Shown here: one piece after another, positions 13,691 to 21,073 of the stretch
How the letters are laid out: every line of letters starts with the position of its first letter
Numbering within the stretch: position 1 is the stretch's first letter
From: an uncultured Clostridia bacterium
Lineage (GTDB): Bacteria; Bacillota; Clostridia; Christensenellales; UBA1242
Reading direction: 5' to 3'
Assembly: GCA_947626175.1 (NCBI GenBank)
Contig: CANQRE010000011.1
Span: forward strand, 1 to 21,073
Length of the DNA stretch: 21,073 nucleotides
Notes under the pieces: model-generated
Databases searched by the model: none
The model's input: only the letters and a program-made list of their open reading frames with translations
What the model was told of the DNA's origin: nothing
Made by a program: the position numbers and the translations under genes

Positions 13691-15724
13691 TCATGCCTTT
13701 TTTAGGAACTTTGATTTTTTGTTTTCGTATATTATTTCAAGCTGATGAAGGGCCCTGGTTGAGGCAACATATAACAAATTTTTGTCCAGTGGCGAGCGAT
13801 AATTTGCCTCGTCAACAAATGGAATTATCACATGATCAAACTCAATTCCTTTGCTTGTTGAAGCTGTTGTAAGCACAAGCGGATAGTCAAAACTGTGGTC
13901 CGATCCAACAATAACTTCCACCTTAAGTTTGCCTTCAAGCATTTTTTCAAGCTTGTCAACTTCGCTGCTTGTTTTGCAAACAATTGCAGTGTGAGCATAT
14001 TTGTTTTCGTTTTCTTTGACAAGTTTGACAATGGCTTGTTCGGTTGAATTTGTTTTGAGAACTCGCGGTTCATCCCCATCACGGCTGAAATTTATCACTC
14101 CTTTAAGGCCAATCAAGTTTTCGCAAAATTGAGAGATTTGTTTTGTTGAGCGATACGTTTTGTTAAGCACAATTGTTTTTGCTTTCAAAAATCTTGCAAG
14201 GCTTAACAAATATTTTTTTGACAGCGTTTTTTCAATGCACTGATTGATGTCGCCCAAAATAATTTTTGGGCAATCCCAAATTCGATTGAAAAAGTAAAAA
14301 TGAACAGGAGTGAAATCTTGCATTTCATCAATGATCACATATTTCACGCTGTAATCATGGCTTAAGCCTTGGGTGAACTCCTTTATGACCAAAAGCGGCG
14401 CAACATCTTCATAGGCAATGGTGTCAAAACTTGGCGCCGACAATCCCAGCCTTGAATAAAACACACTGCAAATTTTGAAAACATCTGAAATTGGGAAAAA
14501 TTTGTAAAGCATGGCCTTGAATCTTGGTTTTATAAGCTCAACTTCGTTTGGTCTTAAGCCAAAGCGCTCAACAAGGTGATCTGCCATGTAATCAATTCGT
14601 TTGTCAACAGGCAAATGGCCAAAAACTTCAAAATAAAGTTTCCGCATTTCTTCGCCAGTGAAAGTGAACGCGTTGTATGAGTCCTGCCCTGCATCTTTTG
14701 GCTTGAAAACCAAATCCTTTGGATCAAACAAGCCGGCATAAACATCGTTCAAAAACTTTAAAAGCTCATCCAAAAATTCAAAAGACGACTTAAATGCAAT
14801 TTCATTGAGCTTTGTTTGGTCTTTTGCAGAATAAATTTCGTCAATAAGTTTTTCTCTTGATTGAAGGGGTTTTTTCAGTTCCGTTTTGGCGATATGTGAA
14901 AAGGTCATTTCAATAACATTTTCTTCTCCCAGCTCTGGCAAAACATCGCTGACATAACTTGAAAACAAATTGGACGGCGAAAGAATCAAAACATCTGAAC
15001 TTGAAAAGTCATTTCTGTGCTTAAACAGCAAATATCCTGCTCTGTGCAAAGCAATGCTTGTTTTTCCTGATCCGGCAACGCCTTGAACCAAGATTGTGCG
15101 GAATTTTTCTTCACGAATAAGGGCATTTTGCTCTTTTTGAATTGACGAAACAATTTCACGCATTTTTGTTGAAGAATTTTGACTTAAAACTTGTTGCAAA
15201 ATTTCGTCATTTATGTTTTGCTTTGTGTCAACGAAATATTTCAGCTCTCCATTTTCAATTCCAAATTGACGCTTTAAGGTGATTTTTCCGTTCACAACTC
15301 CGTCTGGAGATTCATAAGACGCATCGCCTTCGTCATAATCATAATAAAGGCTGCAGATTGGAGCACGCCAATCATAAACAAATTGTTGCTTTTCGTTTGC
15401 AATGTGGCCAAGACCTATGTATATTTTGCTGCTTAAAGAGCTTTCATTGTCAAGAAAATCAACTCTTGCAAAATATGGTCGCTGCTTTTGTGAAGCCAGT
15501 TTTTCGGCGTGTTTTTGCAAAAGATATGTTTTGTTTTCGGTTTCAGCCAAAATTGTTTTATATCTTGAAATCTGTTCGCTGTCGCTTTCATAAAACGAAA
15601 CTGAAAATTCCGCTTGCGTTTGCTTGTAAAACTTTTGCAGCTCGTCCTTTTCAGCGTTGATATTTTTTATTAGGGAGTCTATTGTTTCTTCAACATTTGC
15701 CAAATATTTTTTCTCACTTTCCAT
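13691..15724 (-). CDS. HelD-like RNA polymerase-associated helicase
   Basis: 677 residues of the HelD family, UvrD-like superfamily 1 proteins that in Bacillus release stalled RNA polymerase from DNA. The N-terminal 80 residues form a charged coiled coil expected to insert into the polymerase channel. Next come the HelD hallmark region, YIGLGHIANEKQQFVYDWRA (102-121) and PICSLYYD, Walker A GVAGSGKTS (215-223), Walker B IIDEMQD (464-470), the LNKTYRST motif (520-527), STSKGIEFDHVIIP (near 615) and LLYVASTRAL (near 645). The ATG at 15724 follows AAGGGGGTG; a GTG three codons upstream lies inside that ribosome binding site and is rejected. It has its own promoter and is divergent from the lipoprotein protease. 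The gene symbol is not given because several paralogues are possible. Confidence 0.93.
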   Translation of the reverse strand: MESEKKYLANVEETIDSLIKNINAEKDELQKFYKQTQAEFSVSFYESDSEQISRYKTILAETENKTYLLQKHAEKLASQKQRPYFARVDFLDNESSLSSKIYIGLGHIANEKQQFVYDWRAPICSLYYDYDEGDASYESPDGVVNGKITLKRQFGIENGELKYFVDTKQNINDEILQQVLSQNSSTKMREIVSSIQKEQNALIREEKFRTILVQGVAGSGKTSIALHRAGYLLFKHRNDFSSSDVLILSPSNLFSSYVSDVLPELGEENVIEMTFSHIAKTELKKPLQSREKLIDEIYSAKDQTKLNEIAFKSSFEFLDELLKFLNDVYAGLFDPKDLVFKPKDAGQDSYNAFTFTGEEMRKLYFEVFGHLPVDKRIDYMADHLVERFGLRPNEVELIKPRFKAMLYKFFPISDVFKICSVFYSRLGLSAPSFDTIAYEDVAPLLVIKEFTQGLSHDYSVKYVIIDEMQDFTPVHFYFFNRIWDCPKIILGDINQCIEKTLSKKYLLSLARFLKAKTIVLNKTYRSTKQISQFCENLIGLKGVINFSRDGDEPRVLKTNSTEQAIVKLVKENENKYAHTAIVCKTSSEVDKLEKMLEGKLKVEVIVGSDHSFDYPLVLTTASTSKGIEFDHVIIPFVDEANYRSPLDKNLLYVASTRALHQLEIIYENKKSKFLKKA

Positions 15725-15757
15725 ATCACGCACCCCCTTAACAAATTCAGTCGGGCT

Positions 15758-15786
15758 ATTTTAGCATTTTTTTAACAAAAAATCAA
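15758..15786 (-). promoter_or_regulatory. Promoter of the HelD gene
   Basis: TTGATT (15781-15786) and TAAAAT (15758-15763) are 17 bp apart on the minus strand, with TG one base before the -10 (TGCTAAAAT, extended -10). Confidence 0.6.
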
Positions 15787-15822
15787 CTAAAATCATATTA
15801 CACGCTTAAATATTGTAAAATG

Positions 15823-15851
15823 TTGCAAATAACGATTAAAATGTTTATAAT
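15823..15851 (+). promoter_or_regulatory. Promoter of the lipoprotein protease gene
   Basis: TTGCAA (15823-15828) and a perfect TATAAT (15846-15851) are 17 bp apart. The predicted leader of about 12 nt includes the GTGAGG ribosome binding site. Confidence 0.6.
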
Positions 15852-15869
15852 TATTGTTGTGAGGCTGAT

Positions 15870-17021
15870 ATGAAAAAATTTAAATTTGTTTTACCACTTT
15901 TGCTGTTTGTTCCTTTTGTTGCATTGTTTGCTGGATGCGGAGTTGAAACCAAATATGTTTCGCCAACCGTGTCGGTGAATGAAATCACAACATCGTCACT
16001 TGAAAAAAGCATAAATCTTGCTGCTCGAAGCACCGTGAGTGTTTATGCAACCGGCAAAACTTTGAGTGGAACAATTTTGGGGGCAGGATCAGGAGTTATT
16101 TACTCCCTGGACAAAAACACTGGCAACGCTTACATTGTCACAAACGCACACAATGTGTATGATTCCGACTTTTTGACTTCCGACAGCATTGCTTCACAAA
16201 TTTGGATTGAAACATATGGAAGCGAAGGCACATTTGTCACAGAAAAAAATGGCGGCTCCGAAATTGTGTATGGCGAGCAAGCGATCAGCTGCTCTTGCAT
16301 TGGCCTGTCGGTTGAAAATGACATTGCAGTTTTAAAGGCTTCAAAAAGCGATATTTTGAAATCAGATTTTCCCAAGGCAACCGAAATTTCTTCCGCCCCT
16401 GCACACCTTGGCCAATCAGTTTTTGCTTTTGGAAACGCCCTTGGGCAGCATTTGAGCGCAACAACGGGAGTTGTGAGCGTTGAAAGCGAATATATAAGAT
16501 ACTCCGATTTTGAAGATCTTGTTATTCGCTGCATTCGAACTGATGCACCAATCAACAATGGAAACTCTGGCGGCGGACTGTTTGATGAAACGGGAAAATT
16601 GCTTGGAATTTGCAATGCCGGCGTGGATGACGCTGAAAACATTGGAAGCGCAATCCCAATTTCAATTGTAACAGGCGTTGCAGACAACATTATTTATGGC
16701 TATGAAACAAAATCATATTCCAACTTGAAACAATATTCGCTTGGCTTTGATGTTGTTGGAAAAAACTCCAAAGCAGTTTATGATTCAACGCTTGAGCTAA
16801 GCGTGATCAAAGAAGAAATTTATGTGGCAAATGCAACTTTTGGAAACAAAGTTCAAAATGGCGACATGATTGTTGCAGCAAAAATCAACAATGGCAGCGA
16901 CATAAACTTTTCACGAAGCTTTGAGTTTGAAGAATTTTTGCTTAAGTTAAGACCTGGCGACACTTTAACTCTTTTTGTTATAAGAAGCGGAGCTTCCAGA
17001 TCAATTGAAATAAAAGTATGA
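15870..17021 (+). CDS. Lipoprotein HtrA-like serine protease with PDZ domain
   Basis: 383 residues. The N-terminus is a lipoprotein signal: basic MKKFKF, a hydrophobic core and LFAGC with the lipidated Cys23, so the enzyme is anchored on the outer face of the membrane. The chymotrypsin-like domain has the full catalytic triad: His94 in TNAHNV, Asp151 in ENDIAVLKA and Ser233 in GNSGGGL. The oxyanion and substrate regions around FAFGNALG (185-192) fit HtrA/DegQ proteases, which remove misfolded envelope proteins. The last 95 residues (about 288-383) look like one degenerate PDZ domain (YSLGFDV, VQNGDMIVAAKI, LRPGDTLTLFVIRSG). The lipidated, soluble-tail form differs from the transmembrane-anchored HtrA of Bacillus. 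The ATG follows GTGAGG. Monocistronic, with a strong terminator. Confidence 0.93.
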   Translation: MKKFKFVLPLLLFVPFVALFAGCGVETKYVSPTVSVNEITTSSLEKSINLAARSTVSVYATGKTLSGTILGAGSGVIYSLDKNTGNAYIVTNAHNVYDSDFLTSDSIASQIWIETYGSEGTFVTEKNGGSEIVYGEQAISCSCIGLSVENDIAVLKASKSDILKSDFPKATEISSAPAHLGQSVFAFGNALGQHLSATTGVVSVESEYIRYSDFEDLVIRCIRTDAPINNGNSGGGLFDETGKLLGICNAGVDDAENIGSAIPISIVTGVADNIIYGYETKSYSNLKQYSLGFDVVGKNSKAVYDSTLELSVIKEEIYVANATFGNKVQNGDMIVAAKINNGSDINFSRSFEFEEFLLKLRPGDTLTLFVIRSGASRSIEIKV

Positions 17022-17052
17022 AAAAACCTTGCCAAACGGCAAGGTTTTTTTT
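17021..17052. terminator. Bidirectional terminator after the protease gene
   Basis: AACCTTGCC and GGCAAGGTT form a 9-bp stem around AAAC, flanked by an A-run and a T-run, so it works in both directions. It begins at the last base of the protease stop codon and ends just before the stop of the convergent collagen-like gene. Confidence 0.92.
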
Positions 17053-17053
17053 G

Positions 17054-17647
17054 TTAAGACAATCTGTTAACAATCAGCTGAACAGGACCATACACTGCAC
17101 TTGCAACATTGGAAGGTGTCACGGTCAAAACCTGCCCTTCCGTGACGTTGACAAAAGCACGTCTTGTCACAGTTTCGCTATCTGTGTTTGCAACTGAAAT
17201 GGCAAGGCTTGGAACCGCCACTCCGCCAATCTCGGTTGCAACAGTAACTGGAGTGCCGCCTGAAGTGTTGTCAATTGTCACTGTTTCAATGATTTCATAC
17301 AGCCCCGTTGTTCCAAACGACAATCCGCCAACAGTTGCAGTCACATCCGTGTTGCCTGCCGGAACATTTGCAAGAACTGAAAAATCGCTGTAAGCAACTC
17401 CGCCTGTTGTGCTTGTTGATGTGAAAGCGTTCACACTTGCAATTGGACTTGTTCCTGTAGGACCCGTAGGTCCTGTCGGACCTGTCGGGCCGGTTGGACC
17501 CACAGGACCTGTTGGACCGGCTGGACCAGTTGGGCCAACAATTCCAGACACAACATTAAATCTTTCAACATAATTTGATGGATAGTAAGGATAGGATGGA
17601 CATCTATTTACACAGTTGTTTCCACCCCAGCAAAAAAAATTACACAT
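17054..17647 (-). CDS. Collagen-like surface protein (BclA-like)
   Basis: 197 residues in three parts. Residues 1-25 are rich in cysteine and tyrosine (MCNFFCWGGNNCVNRC), with no typical signal peptide. Residues about 36-68 are eleven Gly-X-Y triplets, mostly GPT (GIV, GPT, GPA, GPT, GPV, GPT x5, GTS), which should form a collagen triple helix. The last 125 residues form a beta-rich, Thr/Val/Gly-rich domain ending YGPVQLIVNRLS, like the trimeric C1q/TNF-type heads of BclA exosporium proteins. In Bacillus and Clostridium such proteins coat spores; that role here is inference, since no other spore gene lies in the window. The ATG follows AAAGGAG. A GGGG-AAAA-CCCC hairpin directly abuts this site on the mRNA. 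Confidence 0.9.
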   Translation of the reverse strand: MCNFFCWGGNNCVNRCPSYPYYPSNYVERFNVVSGIVGPTGPAGPTGPVGPTGPTGPTGPTGPTGTSPIASVNAFTSTSTTGGVAYSDFSVLANVPAGNTDVTATVGGLSFGTTGLYEIIETVTIDNTSGGTPVTVATEIGGVAVPSLAISVANTDSETVTRRAFVNVTEGQVLTVTPSNVASAVYGPVQLIVNRLS

Positions 17648-17700
17648 AATAACTCCTTTGGGGTTTTCCCCTTTTCATGTTATGATTTTTTTTGCAAATG

Positions 17701-17709
17701 TGATAAAAT
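17701..17709 (+). promoter_or_regulatory. Extended -10 element before the nucleoside hydrolase gene
   Basis: TGATAAAAT (17701-17709) fits an extended -10. Only a weak -35 (TTATGA, 17680-17685) is present. No convincing promoter can be named for the divergent collagen-like gene in the same 83-bp gap. Confidence 0.4.
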
Positions 17710-17730
17710 ATAAAAAAGCGGAGAAAACAA

Positions 17731-18657
17731 ATGAAAAAACAAAAAATAATTTTGGACGTTGACCCTGGAGTTGACGATGCAGTGGCAATGATTTATGCCT
17801 ATTTGTGCGGCAAGTTTGATGTCAAGCTTGTCAGCGTTGTTGCGGGCAATGTTGGAATTGAACAAACAACCAAAAACGCATTGTTTGTCACCGAAAAATT
17901 TTCACCTGTGCCAGTCAAAGTGGTGTCAGGTTTTTCATGCTCAATTTTGGGAACGGATTTTCCAAGACTTTCTGTTCACGGCGAAAAAGGACTTGGTGGA
18001 ATGGCAAAAATTGGCAAAACAAAACTCAAAACAATCAACACCCCAACCTATGGCGTTTGTGAAGCAATACGCGACACAGTTATGCAAAACAAAGGCGAAA
18101 TCACAATAATGGGGCTTGGGCCTTTCACAAACATTGCCCTTACCCTTCAAAAATATCCTGAAATAAAACCTTTCATCAAGCAGCTTTTGCTGATGGGCGG
18201 ATCAATCGATGGCACTGGCAGCGTTACGCCATACGCGGGATTTAATGTTTATTCCGACCCTGAAGCATGTGAAATTTTGGTCAAAAGCAAAATTCCAATA
18301 TTATTCAGCCCAAAGGAAATTGGAATCAACACGTTCATAACTCAACCAGAGCTTGACAAGTTTGAATCCTTTGGCGAATGCGGAAAATTTGTGAGCAAGC
18401 TTTACTCCGGCTATCGTGATTTGCTCCTTCCAAATGACAAGTTTGCAACACACGATTTGTGCGCAGTTATGGCGCTTGCAAAGCCTGAAATCTTTTCGAC
18501 AAAAAACGTCAGTGTGAAAGTGAATGTAAAAAGCCCAAAAAAGCGTGGGCAAACAATTTTTAAGGATCTTCCTGAAAGCAACATTGCGCTTTACTATGAT
18601 GCTTCTGCAACAAAAATTGTCAAAGAACTTGAGCGGGTTTTAAAAAAAGCAGACTGA
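17731..18657 (+). CDS. Nucleoside hydrolase (inosine-uridine preferring family)
   Basis: 308 residues. Cleaves the N-glycosidic bond of nucleosides to base and ribose in nucleoside salvage, in the cytosol. The calcium-binding signature DVDPGVDDAVAM (9-20) at the N-terminus is decisive. Further family sites are LSVHGEKGLGG (about 75-85), IMGLGPFTNIA (about 127-137), LMGGSIDG and the NVYSDPEA segment (near 170-177) that supplies active-site residues. The C-terminal THDLCAVMAL (near 235-245) carries the last conserved aspartate and a histidine. Substrate choice between purines and pyrimidines cannot be read. The ATG follows a GGAG site 8 nt upstream. It ends in a terminator shared with cls. It is the second nucleoside-cleaving enzyme in the window, with the phosphorylase near 7 kb. 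Confidence 0.95.
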   Translation: MKKQKIILDVDPGVDDAVAMIYAYLCGKFDVKLVSVVAGNVGIEQTTKNALFVTEKFSPVPVKVVSGFSCSILGTDFPRLSVHGEKGLGGMAKIGKTKLKTINTPTYGVCEAIRDTVMQNKGEITIMGLGPFTNIALTLQKYPEIKPFIKQLLLMGGSIDGTGSVTPYAGFNVYSDPEACEILVKSKIPILFSPKEIGINTFITQPELDKFESFGECGKFVSKLYSGYRDLLLPNDKFATHDLCAVMALAKPEIFSTKNVSVKVNVKSPKKRGQTIFKDLPESNIALYYDASATKIVKELERVLKKAD

Positions 18658-18672
18658 AAGGTCTGTTTTTTT
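18642..18672. terminator. Bidirectional terminator with the stop codon in its loop
   Basis: CAGAC and GTCTG pair around TGAAAG, with an A-run before and a T-run after. The nucleoside hydrolase stop TGA lies in the loop, and the T-run reaches the stop of the convergent cls gene, so one 31-bp element ends both genes. Confidence 0.8.
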
Positions 18673-20128
18673 AAAGTATTGGGGCAAGCAGCCTGAACAC
18701 CGATTGTCCAAATCTGGCTGCAAGCGGAATTGTTTTGAAATAATTTTTGTCAGCAGGAATTGACGAAGCCAAGTCTTCTTCAAACAACTGGGCATATTCG
18801 GCATTAAGTTTTTCGCTATACATGATTGCGGTGCATTCAAAGTTAAGTCCAAATGAACGATTGTCCAAATTGCATGAACCAATCGAAAGTTTGTTGTCAT
18901 CCACAAGCAGCGTTTTTGCATGCATAAATCCGTTGTAAAAATATATTTTCACGCCCGATTCAGCAATCTCACGTGCATAGGAAAGCGAAGGAAGATACAC
19001 AAGCCTTTTGTCAGGCTTTGCCGGCATGATGATTTTGACATCCACTCCACTTTTTTGCGCAATTGTAAGCGCCGACACAAACGCTTCGTCAGGAACAAAG
19101 TAAGGTGTTTGCAGCCAAACACGCTTTTTTGCGCTGACAATCATTTTGATATACACTTCTTTGATTTTTTGCACTTTGCTGTCAGGGCCGGACGTCACAA
19201 TTTGCAAAGCGGTGTCACCCTTCCTTTCTGGAGTTGGAAAATACTGCTTGATATATTGATTTGCATCGGTTTTGTCATTTTTGGTGTAACGCCAGTCATC
19301 CAGAAAGATGTTTTGAAGCGGAAATGCTCCGCCGCCTTCAATGCGAATGCTTGCATCACGCCAAGGCGAAAGGCGTTTGTTTGCACCCATGTGGTCATCG
19401 CGGATGTTTATGCCGCCGGTGTAAGCAATTTTTCCATCAATCACAACAATCTTTCTGTGGTTGCGATAGTTGAGCTTGAGATTAAGCAAGCGGATGTGCA
19501 TAAATGGTGGAAAGAATTCGGCAATTTCGCCACCCGCCTTTCTGAGTTTTAAAAAAAATCTTCGCGGTGTTTTTTTGCTGCCGATTGCGTCATAAATAAG
19601 CTTGACCTTGACTCCTTCCTTTGCTTTTTGAATGAGTATGTCCATGATTTCACGCCCGACCCGGTCGTTTGCAAAAATATAATATTCCATGTTGATTGTT
19701 TTTTTTGCGGCAAGTAAATCTTGCTTTAAAACGGCAATTTTTTCGTAGCCATGGCAAAAGATTTTGACATCATTTCCAAGGCAAGGATACGCTCCCATTT
19801 CAAAACAAAGTTTCATCAGGTCACTATCCTTTGAAAGCGTTTTTGCCCCGCTCACTTCGCCAAACGTTTTAAGTCCGCGAATATTTTTTAAGACATCGCT
19901 TTCCGAAATTGCCTTTTTTTTGATCATTTTTTTAACTCGTGGGCTTAGGCCGCTTCCAAGCAAAACATAAAACACAAAGCCAATCACAGGAAGAAAAGTG
20001 AGAATTGCAAGCCACGCAATGATTGTTTGCGGTTTCTTTTTTTCAAGAAAAATCATACTTGCCAGCAAAAGCAAGTTTAACAAAACCACAATGCACACAC
20101 CAATCAAAACCCAGTAAATCCAATGCAT
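18671..20128 (-). CDS. cls: Cardiolipin synthase (phospholipase D type)
   Basis: Membrane enzyme that joins two phosphatidylglycerols into cardiolipin. 485 residues from the ATG at 20128. Two transmembrane helices (about 4-27 and 35-57) are followed by two phospholipase D domains. Motif one is HRKIVVIDG (His224, Lys226, Asp231) with GGIN; motif two is HAKTLLVDD near residue 410 with GSCNLDNRSFGLN. A longer reading from a TTG at 20146 would place the promoter's TATAAT box inside the coding sequence and is rejected. No ribosome binding site is visible, and the predicted transcription start coincides with the ATG, so the mRNA is probably leaderless. The gene symbol is generic; several Cls paralogues are common in Bacillota. 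Confidence 0.95.
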   Translation of the reverse strand: MHWIYWVLIGVCIVVLLNLLLLASMIFLEKKKPQTIIAWLAILTFLPVIGFVFYVLLGSGLSPRVKKMIKKKAISESDVLKNIRGLKTFGEVSGAKTLSKDSDLMKLCFEMGAYPCLGNDVKIFCHGYEKIAVLKQDLLAAKKTINMEYYIFANDRVGREIMDILIQKAKEGVKVKLIYDAIGSKKTPRRFFLKLRKAGGEIAEFFPPFMHIRLLNLKLNYRNHRKIVVIDGKIAYTGGINIRDDHMGANKRLSPWRDASIRIEGGGAFPLQNIFLDDWRYTKNDKTDANQYIKQYFPTPERKGDTALQIVTSGPDSKVQKIKEVYIKMIVSAKKRVWLQTPYFVPDEAFVSALTIAQKSGVDVKIIMPAKPDKRLVYLPSLSYAREIAESGVKIYFYNGFMHAKTLLVDDNKLSIGSCNLDNRSFGLNFECTAIMYSEKLNAEYAQLFEEDLASSIPADKNYFKTIPLAARFGQSVFRLLAPIL

Positions 20129-20134
20129 ACATTC

Positions 20135-20163
20135 ATTATACCCCAAACAAAAAAAAATGCCAA
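20135..20163 (-). promoter_or_regulatory. cls promoter, predicted leaderless, overlapping a terminator
   Basis: TTGGCA (20158-20163) and a perfect TATAAT (20135-20140) are 17 bp apart on the minus strand. The -10 ends six bases before the ATG at 20128. The -35 box is part of the 3' arm of the preceding gene's terminator hairpin, and the terminator T-run forms the promoter spacer. Confidence 0.7.
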
Positions 20164-20188
20164 GGAGATTTTCATCTCTTTGGCATTT
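20151..20188 (-). terminator. Strong terminator of the 20207 gene
   Basis: On the minus strand, AAATGCCAA pairs with TTGGCATTT, continued inward by GAGAT/ATCTC after a mismatch around a 4-nt loop, and followed by nine T residues. It is one of the strongest terminators in the window. Confidence 0.92.
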
Positions 20189-20206
20189 TGCGTTGGATCG
20201 CAGAGC

Positions 20207-21073
20207 TTAGCCTTTCAAAATAATTCTAAATGTGCCGTGCTTGTCGGAAACAATATCCATCAGCATGTCGCTTGACGAAGATTCTGCAAAGTCCACAAAC
20301 GGCCCGCCCGATGACTTGACATATATGTTGATCAAAATGTATTGGTCATTAAGTGTGTATTTGCTGCCGGTGTGTAAAGTGTTTCCTTCAAAGTGTGCAG
20401 TTGAGTCATCATCACCAATTGCAAATCGAACTTTTGAAGGATTTTCTGAAATCAATTTTTCAAGACTTTCAAAAGCTCCTTGTGTTAGAGAATTCCTGTT
20501 TGGCTTTTCTCCATCAATGTTTGCCGCAGCCATTTTTGCTTTTGCTGCCCAAACGTTTAGATCAACAATGTAATCTTCCACGACTTCACCTTTTTGCGGA
20601 TTTGCCGGGTTGGTAGTGTAATCCTTTTTTTTAATGTTCAATGCTGTCGAGTTGCCAAGTCCGTCATTGAAGAAGCTGAGCGCTCTTGCCACTTTGAACG
20701 ATTTTTTATACAAGTAGCTTCTTGCTTCGTTATTTTCTCCCGTTGAAATCACATAGGATTTTGTGAGCGAATAATATTCGTCAACTGAGCGCATGATTCC
20801 CGAGTCTTCAATAAACAATGTGTCGGTTGTGATTTCATTTGGGGAGAATGTTATGCCAAGGAATTGAGTAGCTGGAGTTTGAAGGTCAATTCCGCCAAAC
20901 AGGCTGTTTGAATTAGAAACATCAACCTTGCTTCTTTTCGTAACAACAATATGTTTGTCTTTTGCATCTCCAGAAAGCGACTGCGTAGTTGTTTTTGCTG
21001 GCATGTTGTTTTTATTAAATGCCGACAAAGCAAACTTCGATCTGATTGTGTTGTTGTCAGATTGTGAAACAAG
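20207..21073 (-). CDS. Unknown protein, C-terminal 288 residues (5' end outside window)
   Basis: The frame is open from the right edge to the stop at 20207, so only the C-terminal part is present; the TTG at 21028 is internal and not the start. I do not recognise the family. Visible residues are rich in Ser, Thr and Asn and include FSPNEITTDTLFIEDSG, FKVARALSFFNDGLGNSTAL, VVEDYIVDLNVWAAKAKMAA and SGGPFVDFAESSSSDMLMDI. There is no transmembrane segment in the visible part and no cysteine. The low-complexity polar surface suggests a secreted or envelope protein, but this is weak. The gene ends in a strong terminator that runs into the cls promoter. Confidence 0.8.
   Translation of the reverse strand, partial: LVSQSDNNTIRSKFALSAFNKNNMPAKTTTQSLSGDAKDKHIVVTKRSKVDVSNSNSLFGGIDLQTPATQFLGITFSPNEITTDTLFIEDSGIMRSVDEYYSLTKSYVISTGENNEARSYLYKKSFKVARALSFFNDGLGNSTALNIKKKDYTTNPANPQKGEVVEDYIVDLNVWAAKAKMAAANIDGEKPNRNSLTQGAFESLEKLISENPSKVRFAIGDDDSTAHFEGNTLHTGSKYTLNDQYILINIYVKSSGGPFVDFAESSSSDMLMDIVSDKHGTFRIILKG

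Noticed and set aside
17450..17540. Short regular repeats that might suggest a CRISPR array
   Set aside because: They are Gly-Pro-Thr codons of the collagen-like gene with a 9-bp period, no spacers and no cas genes.

Overview
The window looks like ordinary chromosome from a low-GC bacterium, most likely an uncultured gut-type member of the Clostridia (Bacillota). The evidence is AT-rich DNA, strong AGGAG-type ribosome binding sites, sigma-A-like promoters with 17 bp spacers, a clostridial-style cytosolic Cu/Zn superoxide dismutase family protein, a BclA-like collagen-repeat protein and a HelD helicase. TGA is used as a stop, so the code is standard. The lower-rank assignment is inference.

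Layout. 1-2807: the gyrB-gyrA operon on the minus strand, with gyrA running off the left edge. 2980-5186: an unknown coiled-coil protein on plus, then a convergent pair of translationally coupled membrane proteins. 5281-7330: three separately transcribed minus-strand genes, a YjbR/MmcQ-family protein, the superoxide dismutase family protein and a nucleoside phosphorylase. 7421-9195: a divergent plus-strand cassette with an NrtR-like Nudix/winged-helix regulator and a P-loop/CYTH protein. A perfect 19-bp palindrome fills the spacer of the cassette promoter, and a second imperfect copy lies just before the P-loop/CYTH gene. 9202-9450: an intact tRNA-Arg(ACG) followed by an exact 61-bp copy of its 3' part, separated by a 107-bp stretch packed with inverted repeats. 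9581-13334: the hisS-tmk-uvrC operon. 13335-13690: a 356-bp gene-free stretch with a cluster of DnaA boxes, a candidate replication origin or DnaA-binding locus. 13691-21073: HelD, a lipoprotein HtrA-like protease, the collagen-like protein, a nucleoside hydrolase, cardiolipin synthase and an unknown gene that runs off the right edge.

How the genes fit together. Most are housekeeping: DNA topology, nucleotide excision repair, dTMP supply, tRNA charging, RNA polymerase recycling and membrane lipid. Two nucleoside-cleaving enzymes (phosphorylase and hydrolase) and the NrtR/P-loop-CYTH cassette point to nucleoside or pyridine-nucleotide salvage. The most novel-looking items are the NrtR cassette with its repeated operator, the tRNA-Arg duplication with its structured insert, and the DnaA-box cluster away from dnaA. 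Two promoters (YjbR/MmcQ gene and cls) place the predicted transcription start on the ATG itself, suggesting leaderless mRNAs in a genome that otherwise uses strong Shine-Dalgarno sites.
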